From contig NZ_CP177239.1 of the NCBI RefSeq assembly GCF_046773475.1, positions 3,844,001 through 3,908,000 on the forward strand: a stretch of DNA of 64,000 nt, in the 5' to 3' direction. Every line of letters starts with the position of its first letter. Positions within the stretch are counted from its first letter, which is position 1. Origin of the DNA: Nitratireductor aquimarinus. GTDB lineage: Bacteria > Pseudomonadota > Alphaproteobacteria > Rhizobiales > Rhizobiaceae. Made by a program: the position numbers and the translations under genes. Positions 17,464-24,521 of the stretch are shown piece after piece. Below the pieces are notes generated by a model. That model was not told the DNA's origin, made no database searches, and worked only from the letters and a program-made list of their open reading frames with translations.

Positions 17464-18957
17464 GTGGAATTATATCTGAAGGTTCGAGTTGCTTGCGACG
17501 GCGGTATGAGCCAGCGCGAAGCGTCGAAGCATTTCGGCATATCGCGCGACACGGTTCGCAAGATGATGACGTATTCGGTTCCTCCCGGCTATCGACGGCG
17601 GGCTCCGGTTCGGCGTCCAAAGCTGGAAGCTTTCATCCCAATCATTGACGGATGGCTTGAGGCGGATCGGACGGTTCCGCGCAAGCAGCGTCATACGGCC
17701 AAGCGGGTGTTCGACCGGCTCCGTGACGAACACGGGTTTGCTGGCGGGTACACGATTATCAAGGACTACATGCGTGATCGGGATCGGCGCGGCCAGGAGA
17801 TGTTCGTGCCGCTGGCGCATCCTGCCGGGCATGGGCAGGCGGACTTCGGCGAGGCCGTGGTTGTCATCGGCGGCGTCGAGCAGAAGGCGCACTTCTTCGT
17901 GCTCGACCTGCCGCACAGCGATGCGTGCTATGTTCGCGCCTATCCTGCAGCCGTAGCAGAGGCATGGGTGGACGGCCATGTCCATGCCTTCGCCTTCTTC
18001 GGCGCTGTGCCGCAGTCGATCGTCTACGACAACGACCGCTGCCTGGTGGCAAAGATACTGCCCGACGGCACACGCAAGCGCGCGACACTGTTCAGCGGCT
18101 TCCTGTCCCACTACCTGGTCCGGGATCGTTATGGCCGCCCCGGCAAGGGCAATGACAAGGGCAGCGTCGAAGGTCTGGTCGGCTATGCCCGGCGCAACTT
18201 CATGGTGCCGATCCCGTGCTTTGCGACGTGGGAAGACTTCAATCTGTGGCTTGAGGATCGATGCCGCAAGCGTCAGGGCGACCGGCTGCGTGGCGAGAGC
18301 GAGACGATCGGCGAGCGTCTGCAGCGTGACCTTGCGGCCATGCGGCCGCTGCCGGCTTCACCCTTCGATGCCTGCGACCAGGCCGGTGGCCGGGTCTCCT
18401 CGCAGGCGCTGGTACGTTACAGGACCAACGACTACTCCGTTCCGGTCGCATATGGCCATCAAGATGTGTGGATCCGGGGCTATGTCGACGAGGTGGTGAT
18501 CGGCTGCGGCGGTGAGACGATCGCCCGTCATCCGCGCAGCTATGAACGCGAGGAGGTTGTCTTCGACCCACTGCATTACCTGCCGCTGATCGAGCAGAAG
18601 ATCAATGCGCTTGACCAGGCGGCCCCTCTGCAGGGCTGGGAACTGCCCGAGGCGTTCGCCACACTGCGTCGCCTGATGGAAGCGCGGATGGGCAAGCAGG
18701 GCCGGCGCGCCTATGTGCAGGTGTTGCGCCTTCTGGAAAGCTTCGATCTGGCCGACCTGCATGCAGCTGTTAAACAGGCGCTACACCTGGGTGCCATCAG
18801 CTTCGACGCCGTGAAGCACCTCGTCCTGTGCCGGGCCGAACGCAGGCCGCCAAAACTGGACCTCGACATCTATCCCTATCTGCCCAGAGCCACTGTCGAG
18901 AAGACGTCAGCCAAGGCCTATATGCGGCTGCTGAACCGCGAGGAGGAACCGGCATGA
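17464..18957 (+). CDS. istA: IS21-family transposase IstA
   Basis: Catalyses DNA strand transfer of the element. A helix-turn-helix near the N-terminus (GMSQREASKHFGISRDTVRK) precedes a DDE integrase core. Counting from the GTG at 17464, catalytic residues are Asp127 (GHGQADFGEA), Asp189 (IVYDND) and Glu236 (KGSVEGLVGY). A C-terminal domain with RYRTNDYSVP follows, as in other IstA proteins. The frame is open upstream to 17383, but family members usually begin at MYTVELYL; here that region reads IYTVELYL, so GTG 17464 (AGGG 9 nt upstream) is my choice. The stop overlaps the istB start. Confidence 0.92.
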   Translation: MELYLKVRVACDGGMSQREASKHFGISRDTVRKMMTYSVPPGYRRRAPVRRPKLEAFIPIIDGWLEADRTVPRKQRHTAKRVFDRLRDEHGFAGGYTIIKDYMRDRDRRGQEMFVPLAHPAGHGQADFGEAVVVIGGVEQKAHFFVLDLPHSDACYVRAYPAAVAEAWVDGHVHAFAFFGAVPQSIVYDNDRCLVAKILPDGTRKRATLFSGFLSHYLVRDRYGRPGKGNDKGSVEGLVGYARRNFMVPIPCFATWEDFNLWLEDRCRKRQGDRLRGESETIGERLQRDLAAMRPLPASPFDACDQAGGRVSSQALVRYRTNDYSVPVAYGHQDVWIRGYVDEVVIGCGGETIARHPRSYEREEVVFDPLHYLPLIEQKINALDQAAPLQGWELPEAFATLRRLMEARMGKQGRRAYVQVLRLLESFDLADLHAAVKQALHLGAISFDAVKHLVLCRAERRPPKLDLDIYPYLPRATVEKTSAKAYMRLLNREEEPA

Positions 18958-19724
18958 GCAGCGATGCTCCCGAACTCCTGCTCGTGCATCACCTCAAGGC
19001 GCTGAAGCTGCCGACCTTCCTGCGCGAGCACCAGAAGCTTGCCCGACAATGTGCGGGCGAGGGTGTGGATCATGTCCGTTACCTTGCGCGGCTCGTCGAA
19101 CTGGAACTAATCGACCGGGAACGGCGGATGGTCGAGCGTCGCATCAAGGCTGCAAAGTTCCCGGCAGCGAAAAGCCTCGACAGCTTCGACTTCACCGCCA
19201 TTCCGAAGCTCAACAAGATGCAGGTATTGGAACTGGCGCGCTGCGAATGGGTCGACAGGCGCGAGAATGTCATCGCGCTCGGACCCAGCGGCACGGGCAA
19301 GACCCATGTCGCGATCGGCCTCGGGCTGGCTGCCTGTCAGAAGGGATTGTCCGTTGGCTTCACCACGGCTGCCGCGCTCGTCAGCGAGATGATGGAGGCG
19401 CGTGATGAACGTCGTCTTCTGCGCCTCCAGAAGCAGGTCGCCGGCTACAAACTCCTGATCATCGACGAACTGGGCTTCGTTCCCCTGTCGAAAACCGGAG
19501 CCGAGTTGCTGTTCGAATTGATCTCACAGCGTTATGAGCGCGGCTCCACGCTGATCACCAGCAATCTGCCCTTCGATGAATGGACCGAGACGTTTGGGTC
19601 CGAGCGTCTCACCGGCGCGCTCCTCGACCGACTGACCCACCATGTCAGCATCCTCGAGATGAATGGCGACAGTTATCGCCTCGCGCAAAGCCGGGCCCGA
19701 AAAACCGCCAACCCTCATCAGTAA
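18954..19724 (+). CDS. istB: IS21-family helper ATPase IstB
   Basis: AAA+ ATPase that assists IstA in target selection. Walker A GPSGTGKT lies near residue 108 and Walker B LLIIDELGF near 165. An N-terminal helical region (LLLVHHLKALKLPTFLREHQ) matches the family. The ATG at 18954 overlaps the istA stop as ATGA, the normal coupling for the pair. Product 256 aa, full length, with no disruptions, so the element could still be active. Confidence 0.93.
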   Translation: MSSDAPELLLVHHLKALKLPTFLREHQKLARQCAGEGVDHVRYLARLVELELIDRERRMVERRIKAAKFPAAKSLDSFDFTAIPKLNKMQVLELARCEWVDRRENVIALGPSGTGKTHVAIGLGLAACQKGLSVGFTTAAALVSEMMEARDERRLLRLQKQVAGYKLLIIDELGFVPLSKTGAELLFELISQRYERGSTLITSNLPFDEWTETFGSERLTGALLDRLTHHVSILEMNGDSYRLAQSRARKTANPHQ

Positions 19725-19980
19725 GATCGCCGACGCTGCAAGCGGGAAACTCTGGTCGGGCTACGCCCTCCCGACGTTCCCCGCTTGCAGCGCAAAGTGG
19801 ACTACTTTTGCGCCGCCCAATGGCCGACTTTTACTCCGCCGTTGACAATAGATTCAGCAGTCCCTTCAGCGTCTGTATTTGGGCATAAGGGCGATTGCGG
19901 CATATGCCCGGTACTAGGTCGCAACCGGACATGCGGCGGTGCAGCAGGTTAGCGCCTTGTTGAAAGCCAACCTTCGCCGC

Positions 19981-20065
19981 TCACGGCCCAAACCGGTCAT
20001 TCACCTGCTGCTAGGATGCTGTGATGCACCCCGCCGAAGCCGCCATCCATTGCATCTGCGAAGGC
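19981..20065 (+). repeat. Passenger-region repeat R1
   Basis: About 85 bp beginning TCACGGCCCAAACCGGTCAT and ending with a CCGCCGAAGCCGCCAT-type block and TGCATCTGCGAAG. It is closely matched by R3 (23388-23470) and more loosely by R2 and R4, all in the same orientation. It lies 3' of the alpha/beta hydrolase gene. The flanking 19848-19980 and 20066-20182 show no gene. Confidence 0.7.
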
Positions 20066-20182
20066 GCCTGGCTGCCAAACGGCGGCAAAGCGGACCTAGC
20101 TGCCATTCGATATAATCGCGCCAAGTGTCTGCCTTGGGGTGGAAAGCCGACATGCGGTAGTTCCTGCGGCGGCTCGTTTCCT

Positions 20183-21073
20183 TCAGCAGCTCTGCATCGG
20201 CCTTTCTGCCCAAAATGCTGCAAGTCGGGCGATTTCGGGCATGCGCGACAGGCCTGCGGGATCGACCATGCTGTGGTCCAGGGCTGGAAATTCCCAATAG
20301 GTGAGATTGCAGCGTCCCTGTTGGGCGAAGCGATCTGCAATTGTGCGAACAGACTGCACCGCTGCCGTGTCTCGACCACCATAGATCAGGAGAAATGGTG
20401 TATCGGTAGCCTCGAGATAATCTGACGATCGGTGATCGAGGCTGTCCGCCCAGAAACGATAGGTGTGACCTCCCAGCATGGTGCTGTCGGGATTGACCCG
20501 TGCCTGCGCAAACCCGGCGCTCACGGTGGGCTGACCTTCGGGCGGCACCGTGGAGAGTACCATCTCACCAAAAGTGCCGCCGACCGATCCTGAGAGAAGG
20601 ATGGCAGCCGTGGGGTGTATCTGGGCGGCAAGGGCTTCCATGGCCAATCCCCCTTCCGAGCCGCCGAACAGAATGACGTTATCGGATGTCACAGCGACCG
20701 ACTTGAGGTGCGTGAGCACGAAGGCATAATCGTCGATGCGCTGCGACAGGGTGTAGGTGTCGAGATATTCCTGGGGGCAATCGGTTTGGCCGTTTTTGAT
20801 CGCACTATCGGGGGCAATGCCGGACTTTTCGACGATGAGGCTGGTATAGGTTGGAAAGGCAGCGCGGACGGTGGCAAGATTGACGCTGTCGACCGCCGGC
20901 AGGCAACCAGAGCCCTGGGCAAGGACGATCAAACCAGCGCTTTTACCGAGCGGTGCATCCAACGTGAAGTTTATGATTGTTCCATTGGCGCGGGCAAGCT
21001 GGTGGATTTGCTGGGCAGCGAAAACCGGGCCCACTGATAGCGCCAGCAGGAGCAAAGGAAACAGCGATCTCAT
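20183..21073 (-). CDS. Exported alpha/beta-hydrolase (serine esterase/peptidase-like)
   Basis: Probable periplasmic hydrolase of unknown substrate. Residues 1-20 are a signal peptide (MRSLFPLLLLALSVGPVFA). The nucleophile elbow is LFGGSEGGLAM (G-x-S-x-G), the acid is probably Asp in LLIYGGRDTAAV, and the base His is in PALDHSMVD. Two Cys pairs (GCLPAV, TDCPQE) could form a disulfide. Length 296 suits the family. It is last in a PadR-led operon, 4 bp after the membrane-protein gene. No family-specific name can be supported. Confidence 0.75.
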   Translation of the reverse strand: MRSLFPLLLLALSVGPVFAAQQIHQLARANGTIINFTLDAPLGKSAGLIVLAQGSGCLPAVDSVNLATVRAAFPTYTSLIVEKSGIAPDSAIKNGQTDCPQEYLDTYTLSQRIDDYAFVLTHLKSVAVTSDNVILFGGSEGGLAMEALAAQIHPTAAILLSGSVGGTFGEMVLSTVPPEGQPTVSAGFAQARVNPDSTMLGGHTYRFWADSLDHRSSDYLEATDTPFLLIYGGRDTAAVQSVRTIADRFAQQGRCNLTYWEFPALDHSMVDPAGLSRMPEIARLAAFWAERPMQSC

Positions 21074-21077
21074 GGTG

Positions 21078-21716
21078 TTAGTCCGAGAGTGGTTGCAGGG
21101 TTAGCGGCAGAAGCGAGAGCAGGACCAGCAGCAAGACAGGTAGGAGCGGCGGAATGCCGAGGGTGAGGCTGATCCGGCCTGCTGCGTCGCTCGCAGGGAG
21201 TGTCACCCCAAGCTGAAGCGCCGAGGCCAGGGCAGCACCAATAAAGGCGCCCAGAACAGGCCAGCGGAGCGAGGCGCGGCGGCGGCGGGCGGCGAGAAGC
21301 GTCAGCCAGGCAATGAGGATTGGGCTGATGAGCAACACAAGGGCCATACCGCTGCCCAGATCGGTGATGGCCGGACGCAGCTCCGTGTTAGCAGCCAAAA
21401 GTAGCGTGAGGACGCCAACGATGACGAGAGCAGCCTGCAAGGCGAGCGGCAAAACGAGGTAAAACAGAGCGGGCCACCGCGCGGCGGGGCTGCGAAAACG
21501 CAGGTCGGCCAGCATGGGCAGGAGCAGCGCATCACGCCCACCAAGGCGATGTTCCGCCTGGACTTGCGCGACGTCGGGGGAGAGGCCAGTCATTCGCAGG
21601 TGCTCGGCGATGTCGTCCCGATGCTCCGTAAGCTCACGCAAATAGCGTTCGACATGCCGGGGCGAGACGCCGGCGCGGAGCAGGTTTTCGCGCAGGCCAT
21701 GTAACAGATCACGCAT
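21078..21716 (-). CDS. Membrane protein with permease-prefix/DUF1700-like N-terminus
   Basis: 212 aa. The first ~65 residues are a soluble helical domain (HVERYLRELTEHRDDIAEHL then MTGLSPDVAQVQAEHRLGG) like the domain that commonly partners PadR regulators. The rest carries about four hydrophobic segments, including ALFYLVLPLALQAALVIVGV and PPLLPVLLLVLLSLLPL. It overlaps the PadR gene by 8 bp and precedes the hydrolase by 4 bp. In known PadR pairs such proteins modulate the regulator or act in membrane stress; here that is inference. Confidence 0.65.
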   Translation of the reverse strand: MRDLLHGLRENLLRAGVSPRHVERYLRELTEHRDDIAEHLRMTGLSPDVAQVQAEHRLGGRDALLLPMLADLRFRSPAARWPALFYLVLPLALQAALVIVGVLTLLLAANTELRPAITDLGSGMALVLLISPILIAWLTLLAARRRRASLRWPVLGAFIGAALASALQLGVTLPASDAAGRISLTLGIPPLLPVLLLVLLSLLPLTLQPLSD

Positions 21717-22047
21717 GGCGCGGCTCCGCTAATATTCCGGCAATGGTGCGATGCAGGTCGTGCCATTGCTCGGCAAGCATGGCCAGCCGCCCTGACCCAG
21801 CCGGAGTTACGCTGTAATAGACACGGCTGCGGCCATTGACGGTCTGGCGCCGCGTGGTCAAGGCGCCATCGCGCTCAAGGGAATGCAGCAGCGGATAGAT
21901 GACGCCTTCGGCAAAGCCGATTGCATCGCCGCTAGCGTCGCGAATGGCCTGAACGATCTCATAGCCATACATTTCGCGATCACGGAGCAGTCGCAGTACC
22001 AGCAGTTCTGGCACGCCGTTGAGAAAAGAAGACTGGGGTGTGGCCAT
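21709..22047 (-). CDS. PadR-family transcriptional regulator
   Basis: 112-residue winged-helix repressor. PELLVLRLLRDREMYGYEIV is the classic PadR opening, EGVIYPLLHSLERDGALTTR the recognition part, and SRVYYSVTPAGSGRL the wing. Start at ATG 22047. A perfect 18-bp palindrome begins 6 bp upstream and is the obvious operator, so autoregulation of this three-gene operon is very likely. Small PadR proteins respond to drugs, phenolics or envelope stress; the inducer cannot be told. Confidence 0.9.
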   Translation of the reverse strand: MATPQSSFLNGVPELLVLRLLRDREMYGYEIVQAIRDASGDAIGFAEGVIYPLLHSLERDGALTTRRQTVNGRSRVYYSVTPAGSGRLAMLAEQWHDLHRTIAGILAEPRHA

Positions 22048-22052
22048 ATTCG

Positions 22053-22095
22053 ATACCTACCTTCTATAGGTATCATGCCTATAGAAGGTAGGTAT
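22053..22095. promoter_or_regulatory. Perfect 18-bp palindromic operator of the PadR operon
   Basis: ATACCTACCTTCTATAGG (22053-22070) and its exact complement CCTATAGAAGGTAGGTAT (22078-22095) flank a 7-nt spacer, immediately upstream of the PadR start. PadR dimers bind such ATAC/GTAT-ended dyads over their own promoters. A stem this long with no errors implies selection. Confidence 0.8.
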
Positions 22096-22312
22096 GTCAA
22101 TCATCCGCCATCTGAGTGCGGCGTTAGTTTCCTGGTGCGTTGGCACTAGGAAAAATGGCAGCTTTCGGCGTTTCGAATTTCGCTTGGAGACGGCAGAAAT
22201 GGGGTCGCAAGCGGATACGAGGAGTGTAGCAGCCGCATGTCCGGTTTGGGCTCGGAGCTGCTATGCGGCGGCGCGGCAGGCCAGCCGTATCCAATCGACT
22301 TCGCTGGCGTCG

Positions 22313-22397
22313 TTTCCGGCCCATACCTGTCATTCACCTACTGATACTGCGCTGCGATGCGACCCACCGTAGCAGCCATTCGTTGCATTTGCGAAGA
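22313..22397 (+). repeat. Passenger-region repeat R2 in a gene-free stretch
   Basis: The 22096-22634 interval has no supported gene. Within it a diverged copy of the repeat runs TTTCCGGCCCATACCTGTCA, then CATTCACCTACTGATACTGC, and ends AGCCATTCGTTGCATTTGCG. It lies between the PadR operator and catB. An upstream arm (22225-22312, with GTCCGGTTTGGGCTCGGAGC) is shared in part with R4 at ~24345. Confidence 0.55.
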
Positions 22398-22634
22398 AAG
22401 CTGGCCACCAGACGACGGTAATGCGGGACGAAGCCACCAATGATCAGGCTTGCGTTTGGGAGGTTGAGCCGCTATCGCTTGAAGCAGTTTGACATGGCAA
22501 GAAGTGCAATGAAGTCAGCGGAACGAACCATCTGAATAACGCCCTACGCTAAAGCGCGGGGCAGTCGCGCGCCACAGTCTGTGGTCGCGCTTAGTTCGTG
22601 TGCGCGCGAACAAGAAATCATTCAGAGGTTTCAA

Positions 22635-23270
22635 TTGGAAAACTACTTCGAGAGCCCATTCCGCGGCATTACCCTAGACAAACAGATCACCAATCCAAAC
22701 ATCGTTGTCGGACGCTATAGCTACTACTCCGGCTATTATCACGGTCATAGCTTCGACGACTGCGCCCGCTACCTCCTTCCGGATGAAGGGGTTGACCGTC
22801 TACTGATCGGCAGCTTCTGCTCAATCGGATCAGGTGCGGCGTTCATTATGGCTGGCAACCAAGGCCATAGATATGACTGGATCAGCACGTTTCCCTTCTA
22901 CTGGATGTCCGAAGTCCCGGCATTCGAGGGCGCCGAGAACGGTTTCAGCCCAGCCGGTGACACGGTTGTCGGAAATGATGTTTGGATCGGGTCGGAAGCC
23001 ATCATACTGCCGGGAGTCAAGATCGGCGATGGCGCAGTGATCGGCACGCGCGCAGTGGTGACGCGCGATGTTGAGCCCTACACTATCGTCGCCGGGAACC
23101 CGGCAAAGGAGATCCGAAAGCGTTTCAGCGCGCACCACATCGACCTCTTGCTTGAATTAAGGTGGTGGGAGTGGCCAGAAGACCGCCTGCACACCGCAAT
23201 GCCCATCTTGACCAGCGGCGATATCGAAGCGCTACACGGATATTGGAAAGCTCATATTCGCACCCTGTAG
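22635..23270 (+). CDS. catB: Type B (xenobiotic) chloramphenicol O-acetyltransferase
   Basis: Acetylates chloramphenicol using acetyl-CoA; a left-handed beta-helix trimer. The start LENYFESPFRGITLDKQITN then NIVVGRYSYYSGYYHGHSFD matches CatB proteins closely. Hexapeptide repeats run through VVGNDVWIGSEAIILPGVKI, then GDGAVIGTRAVVTRDV, and the catalytic His is in MAGNQGHR. Family members begin MENYF, which places the start at TTG 22635, with AGAGG 6 nt upstream; an in-frame GTG at 22581 would add 18 atypical residues. Product 211 aa, full length. Known catB genes are usually mobile. Resistance in this host is an inference until tested. Confidence 0.92.
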   Translation: MENYFESPFRGITLDKQITNPNIVVGRYSYYSGYYHGHSFDDCARYLLPDEGVDRLLIGSFCSIGSGAAFIMAGNQGHRYDWISTFPFYWMSEVPAFEGAENGFSPAGDTVVGNDVWIGSEAIILPGVKIGDGAVIGTRAVVTRDVEPYTIVAGNPAKEIRKRFSAHHIDLLLELRWWEWPEDRLHTAMPILTSGDIEALHGYWKAHIRTL

Positions 23271-23387
23271 ACCTAAGCACTCGCCATATGATCTATGGCG
23301 AGTGCGCACCACCGACCGCTGTGGGCTCCAACCGGATATGCGGTGGCGCACCGGATTAGAGCCCAATTGAACACCAATCCTCACCAC

Positions 23388-23470
23388 TCACGGCCCAAAC
23401 CGGTCATTCAGGGGCTGATACGCTGCTGCGGTGAGCCCGCCGAAGCCGCCATTCATTGCTTCCGAGAAGA
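23388..23470 (+). repeat. Passenger-region repeat R3
   Basis: Closest match to R1: TCACGGCCCAAACCGGTCAT is identical in both, followed by a GCTG-rich spacer and CCGCCGAAGCCGCCATTCAT. It sits 118 bp after catB. The rest of 23271-23554 has no gene. Confidence 0.7.
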
Positions 23471-23554
23471 CGGGTTGCCAACAGATAACGTCAATTCTGG
23501 ACGAAACTGCCGCTCGCTCATTCTTCCTCCTGGTCCGCTTTCGAAGTGAATTTG

Positions 23555-23578
23555 ATATGCAGTAAAATTACTGCATAT
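23555..23578. promoter_or_regulatory. Palindromic operator of the ArsR-VOC pair
   Basis: ATATGCAGTAA (23555-23565) and TTACTGCATAT (23568-23578) are perfect complements with a 2-nt centre, ending 7 bp before the ArsR start. ArsR repressors bind such compact A/T-rich dyads at their own promoters. Confidence 0.75.
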
Positions 23579-23585
23579 AGGTGTC

Positions 23586-23894
23586 ATGAAAGATGATCAG
23601 CTCGACCTAATTTTCAAGGCGCTATCTGACAGCACTCGCCGTCGCATCATTGATCGTCTGAGCAAGCAACCTGCTCAGTCGTTGTTCGAAGTATGTGCCG
23701 CGTCGGTTGCCGAAGATGGGGTTGCGTTGTCCCGACAGACGGTCTCCCAGCATCTCGCTGTTCTGGAGAAGGCGGGCCTAATCGAGACCGCTTGGAAGGG
23801 CCGCACGAAGACGCATTCACTTAGCATAAGCGACGACCACATCGCGGCTGCATTATGGCTCACAACCTACAAACCGAAAGGGACCAAGACATGA
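23586..23894 (+). CDS. ArsR-family transcriptional regulator
   Basis: 102-residue winged helix protein: LIFKALSDSTRRRIIDRLSK opens the fold and LSRQTVSQHLAVLEKAGLIE is the recognition helix region. No Cys-x-Cys metal site is present, so it belongs to the non-metal ArsR group often paired with VOC or SRPBCC genes. Its stop overlaps the VOC start as ATGA, and a perfect palindrome lies just upstream. Base composition seems less G+C-rich than the core genes, in line with transfer. Confidence 0.88.
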   Translation: MKDDQLDLIFKALSDSTRRRIIDRLSKQPAQSLFEVCAASVAEDGVALSRQTVSQHLAVLEKAGLIETAWKGRTKTHSLSISDDHIAAALWLTTYKPKGTKT

Positions 23895-24280
23895 AAATCT
23901 ACGTCACGAGTGTCTTTGTCGATGACCAGGACAAAGCCGAAAAATTCTATACCGAAATCCTCGGATTCAAAGTGAAACACAACGTTCCGTTGGGCACCAA
24001 CCGTTGGCTGACGGTTGTTTCAGAAGAAGATCCAGACGGAACCGAATTGCTGCTTGAACCAAGTGATCATCCAGCCGTGGGCCCATACAAAGAAGCAATT
24101 TTTGCCGATGGCATCGCCGCACACTCATTTCAAGTGCAAGACCTCGATGCAAAATGGAAGAAACTAAGCGAGCGCGGCGTGAATTTCGTTACCGAACCGA
24201 TGGATGCAGGTGCTGTTCACATGGCTGTTTTTGATGACACGTGTGGCAACCTGCTACAATTGGTCCAAATGAAAGCTTAA
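23891..24280 (+). CDS. VOC (glyoxalase/dioxygenase superfamily) protein
   Basis: 129-residue single VOC unit pair: VTSVFVDDQDKAEKFYTEIL then GFKVKHNVPLG, and later AHSFQVQDLDAKWKKLSERG and MAVFDDTCGNLLQLVQ with the usual C-terminal Glu/Gln position occupied by Gln. Such proteins isomerise, cleave or sequester small electrophiles or drugs. The ArsR-VOC arrangement is common in mobile DNA. The specific substrate is not evident. Start at ATG 23891 through translational coupling; a longer frame from 23855 is not needed. Confidence 0.82.
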   Translation: MKIYVTSVFVDDQDKAEKFYTEILGFKVKHNVPLGTNRWLTVVSEEDPDGTELLLEPSDHPAVGPYKEAIFADGIAAHSFQVQDLDAKWKKLSERGVNFVTEPMDAGAVHMAVFDDTCGNLLQLVQMKA

Positions 24281-24370
24281 ACACGCTTGATCGTTGGCCA
24301 AACGCAACCGAAGCGGCCATTTGGCCAAATCGCAGCATCCGACACTTTGGGCTCGGAGCTGTCACGTCGC

Positions 24371-24448
24371 GTCACGGCCCGAAGGAGACATTCATTAGGA
24401 GTCACGGTGCTACGATGCAGAACGCCGAAGCAGACATTGATGTTCTCT
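24371..24448 (+). repeat. Passenger-region repeat R4
   Basis: Most diverged copy: GTCACGGCCCGAAGGAGACA then TTCATTAGGAGTCACGG, CTACGATGC and AACGCCGAAGCAGACATTGA. It lies 91 bp after the VOC gene and ~70 bp before the nuclease-like gene, in the same orientation as R1-R3. Confidence 0.55.
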
Positions 24449-24521
24449 AAGATAATGCACTCAGCTGTGGACAGCTCGAGGCCAATTGCAGTTGTGCCCG
24501 ATGATGTGCAATGTCCGCAGC

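Larger units (their letters stand above)
17342..19847 (+). mobile_element. IS21-family insertion sequence, copy 1
   Basis: Ends were set by aligning the two copies: left end TGAGAACGGCGG, right end CCGCCGTTGACA, giving imperfect terminal inverted repeats TG(A/T)(G/C)AACGGCGG with the 5'-TG...CA-3' of this family. It contains istA and istB overlapping by 4 bp. An internal inverted repeat near 19740-19790 (AAGCGGGAAACTCTGGTCGG and its mirror) lies after istB. Confidence 0.92.

Noticed and set aside
20021..20425. 134-codon plus-strand ORF over the passenger repeat and hydrolase 3' end
   Set aside because: Starts inside repeat R1 and is mostly antisense to the hydrolase; Cys/Arg-rich shadow translation.
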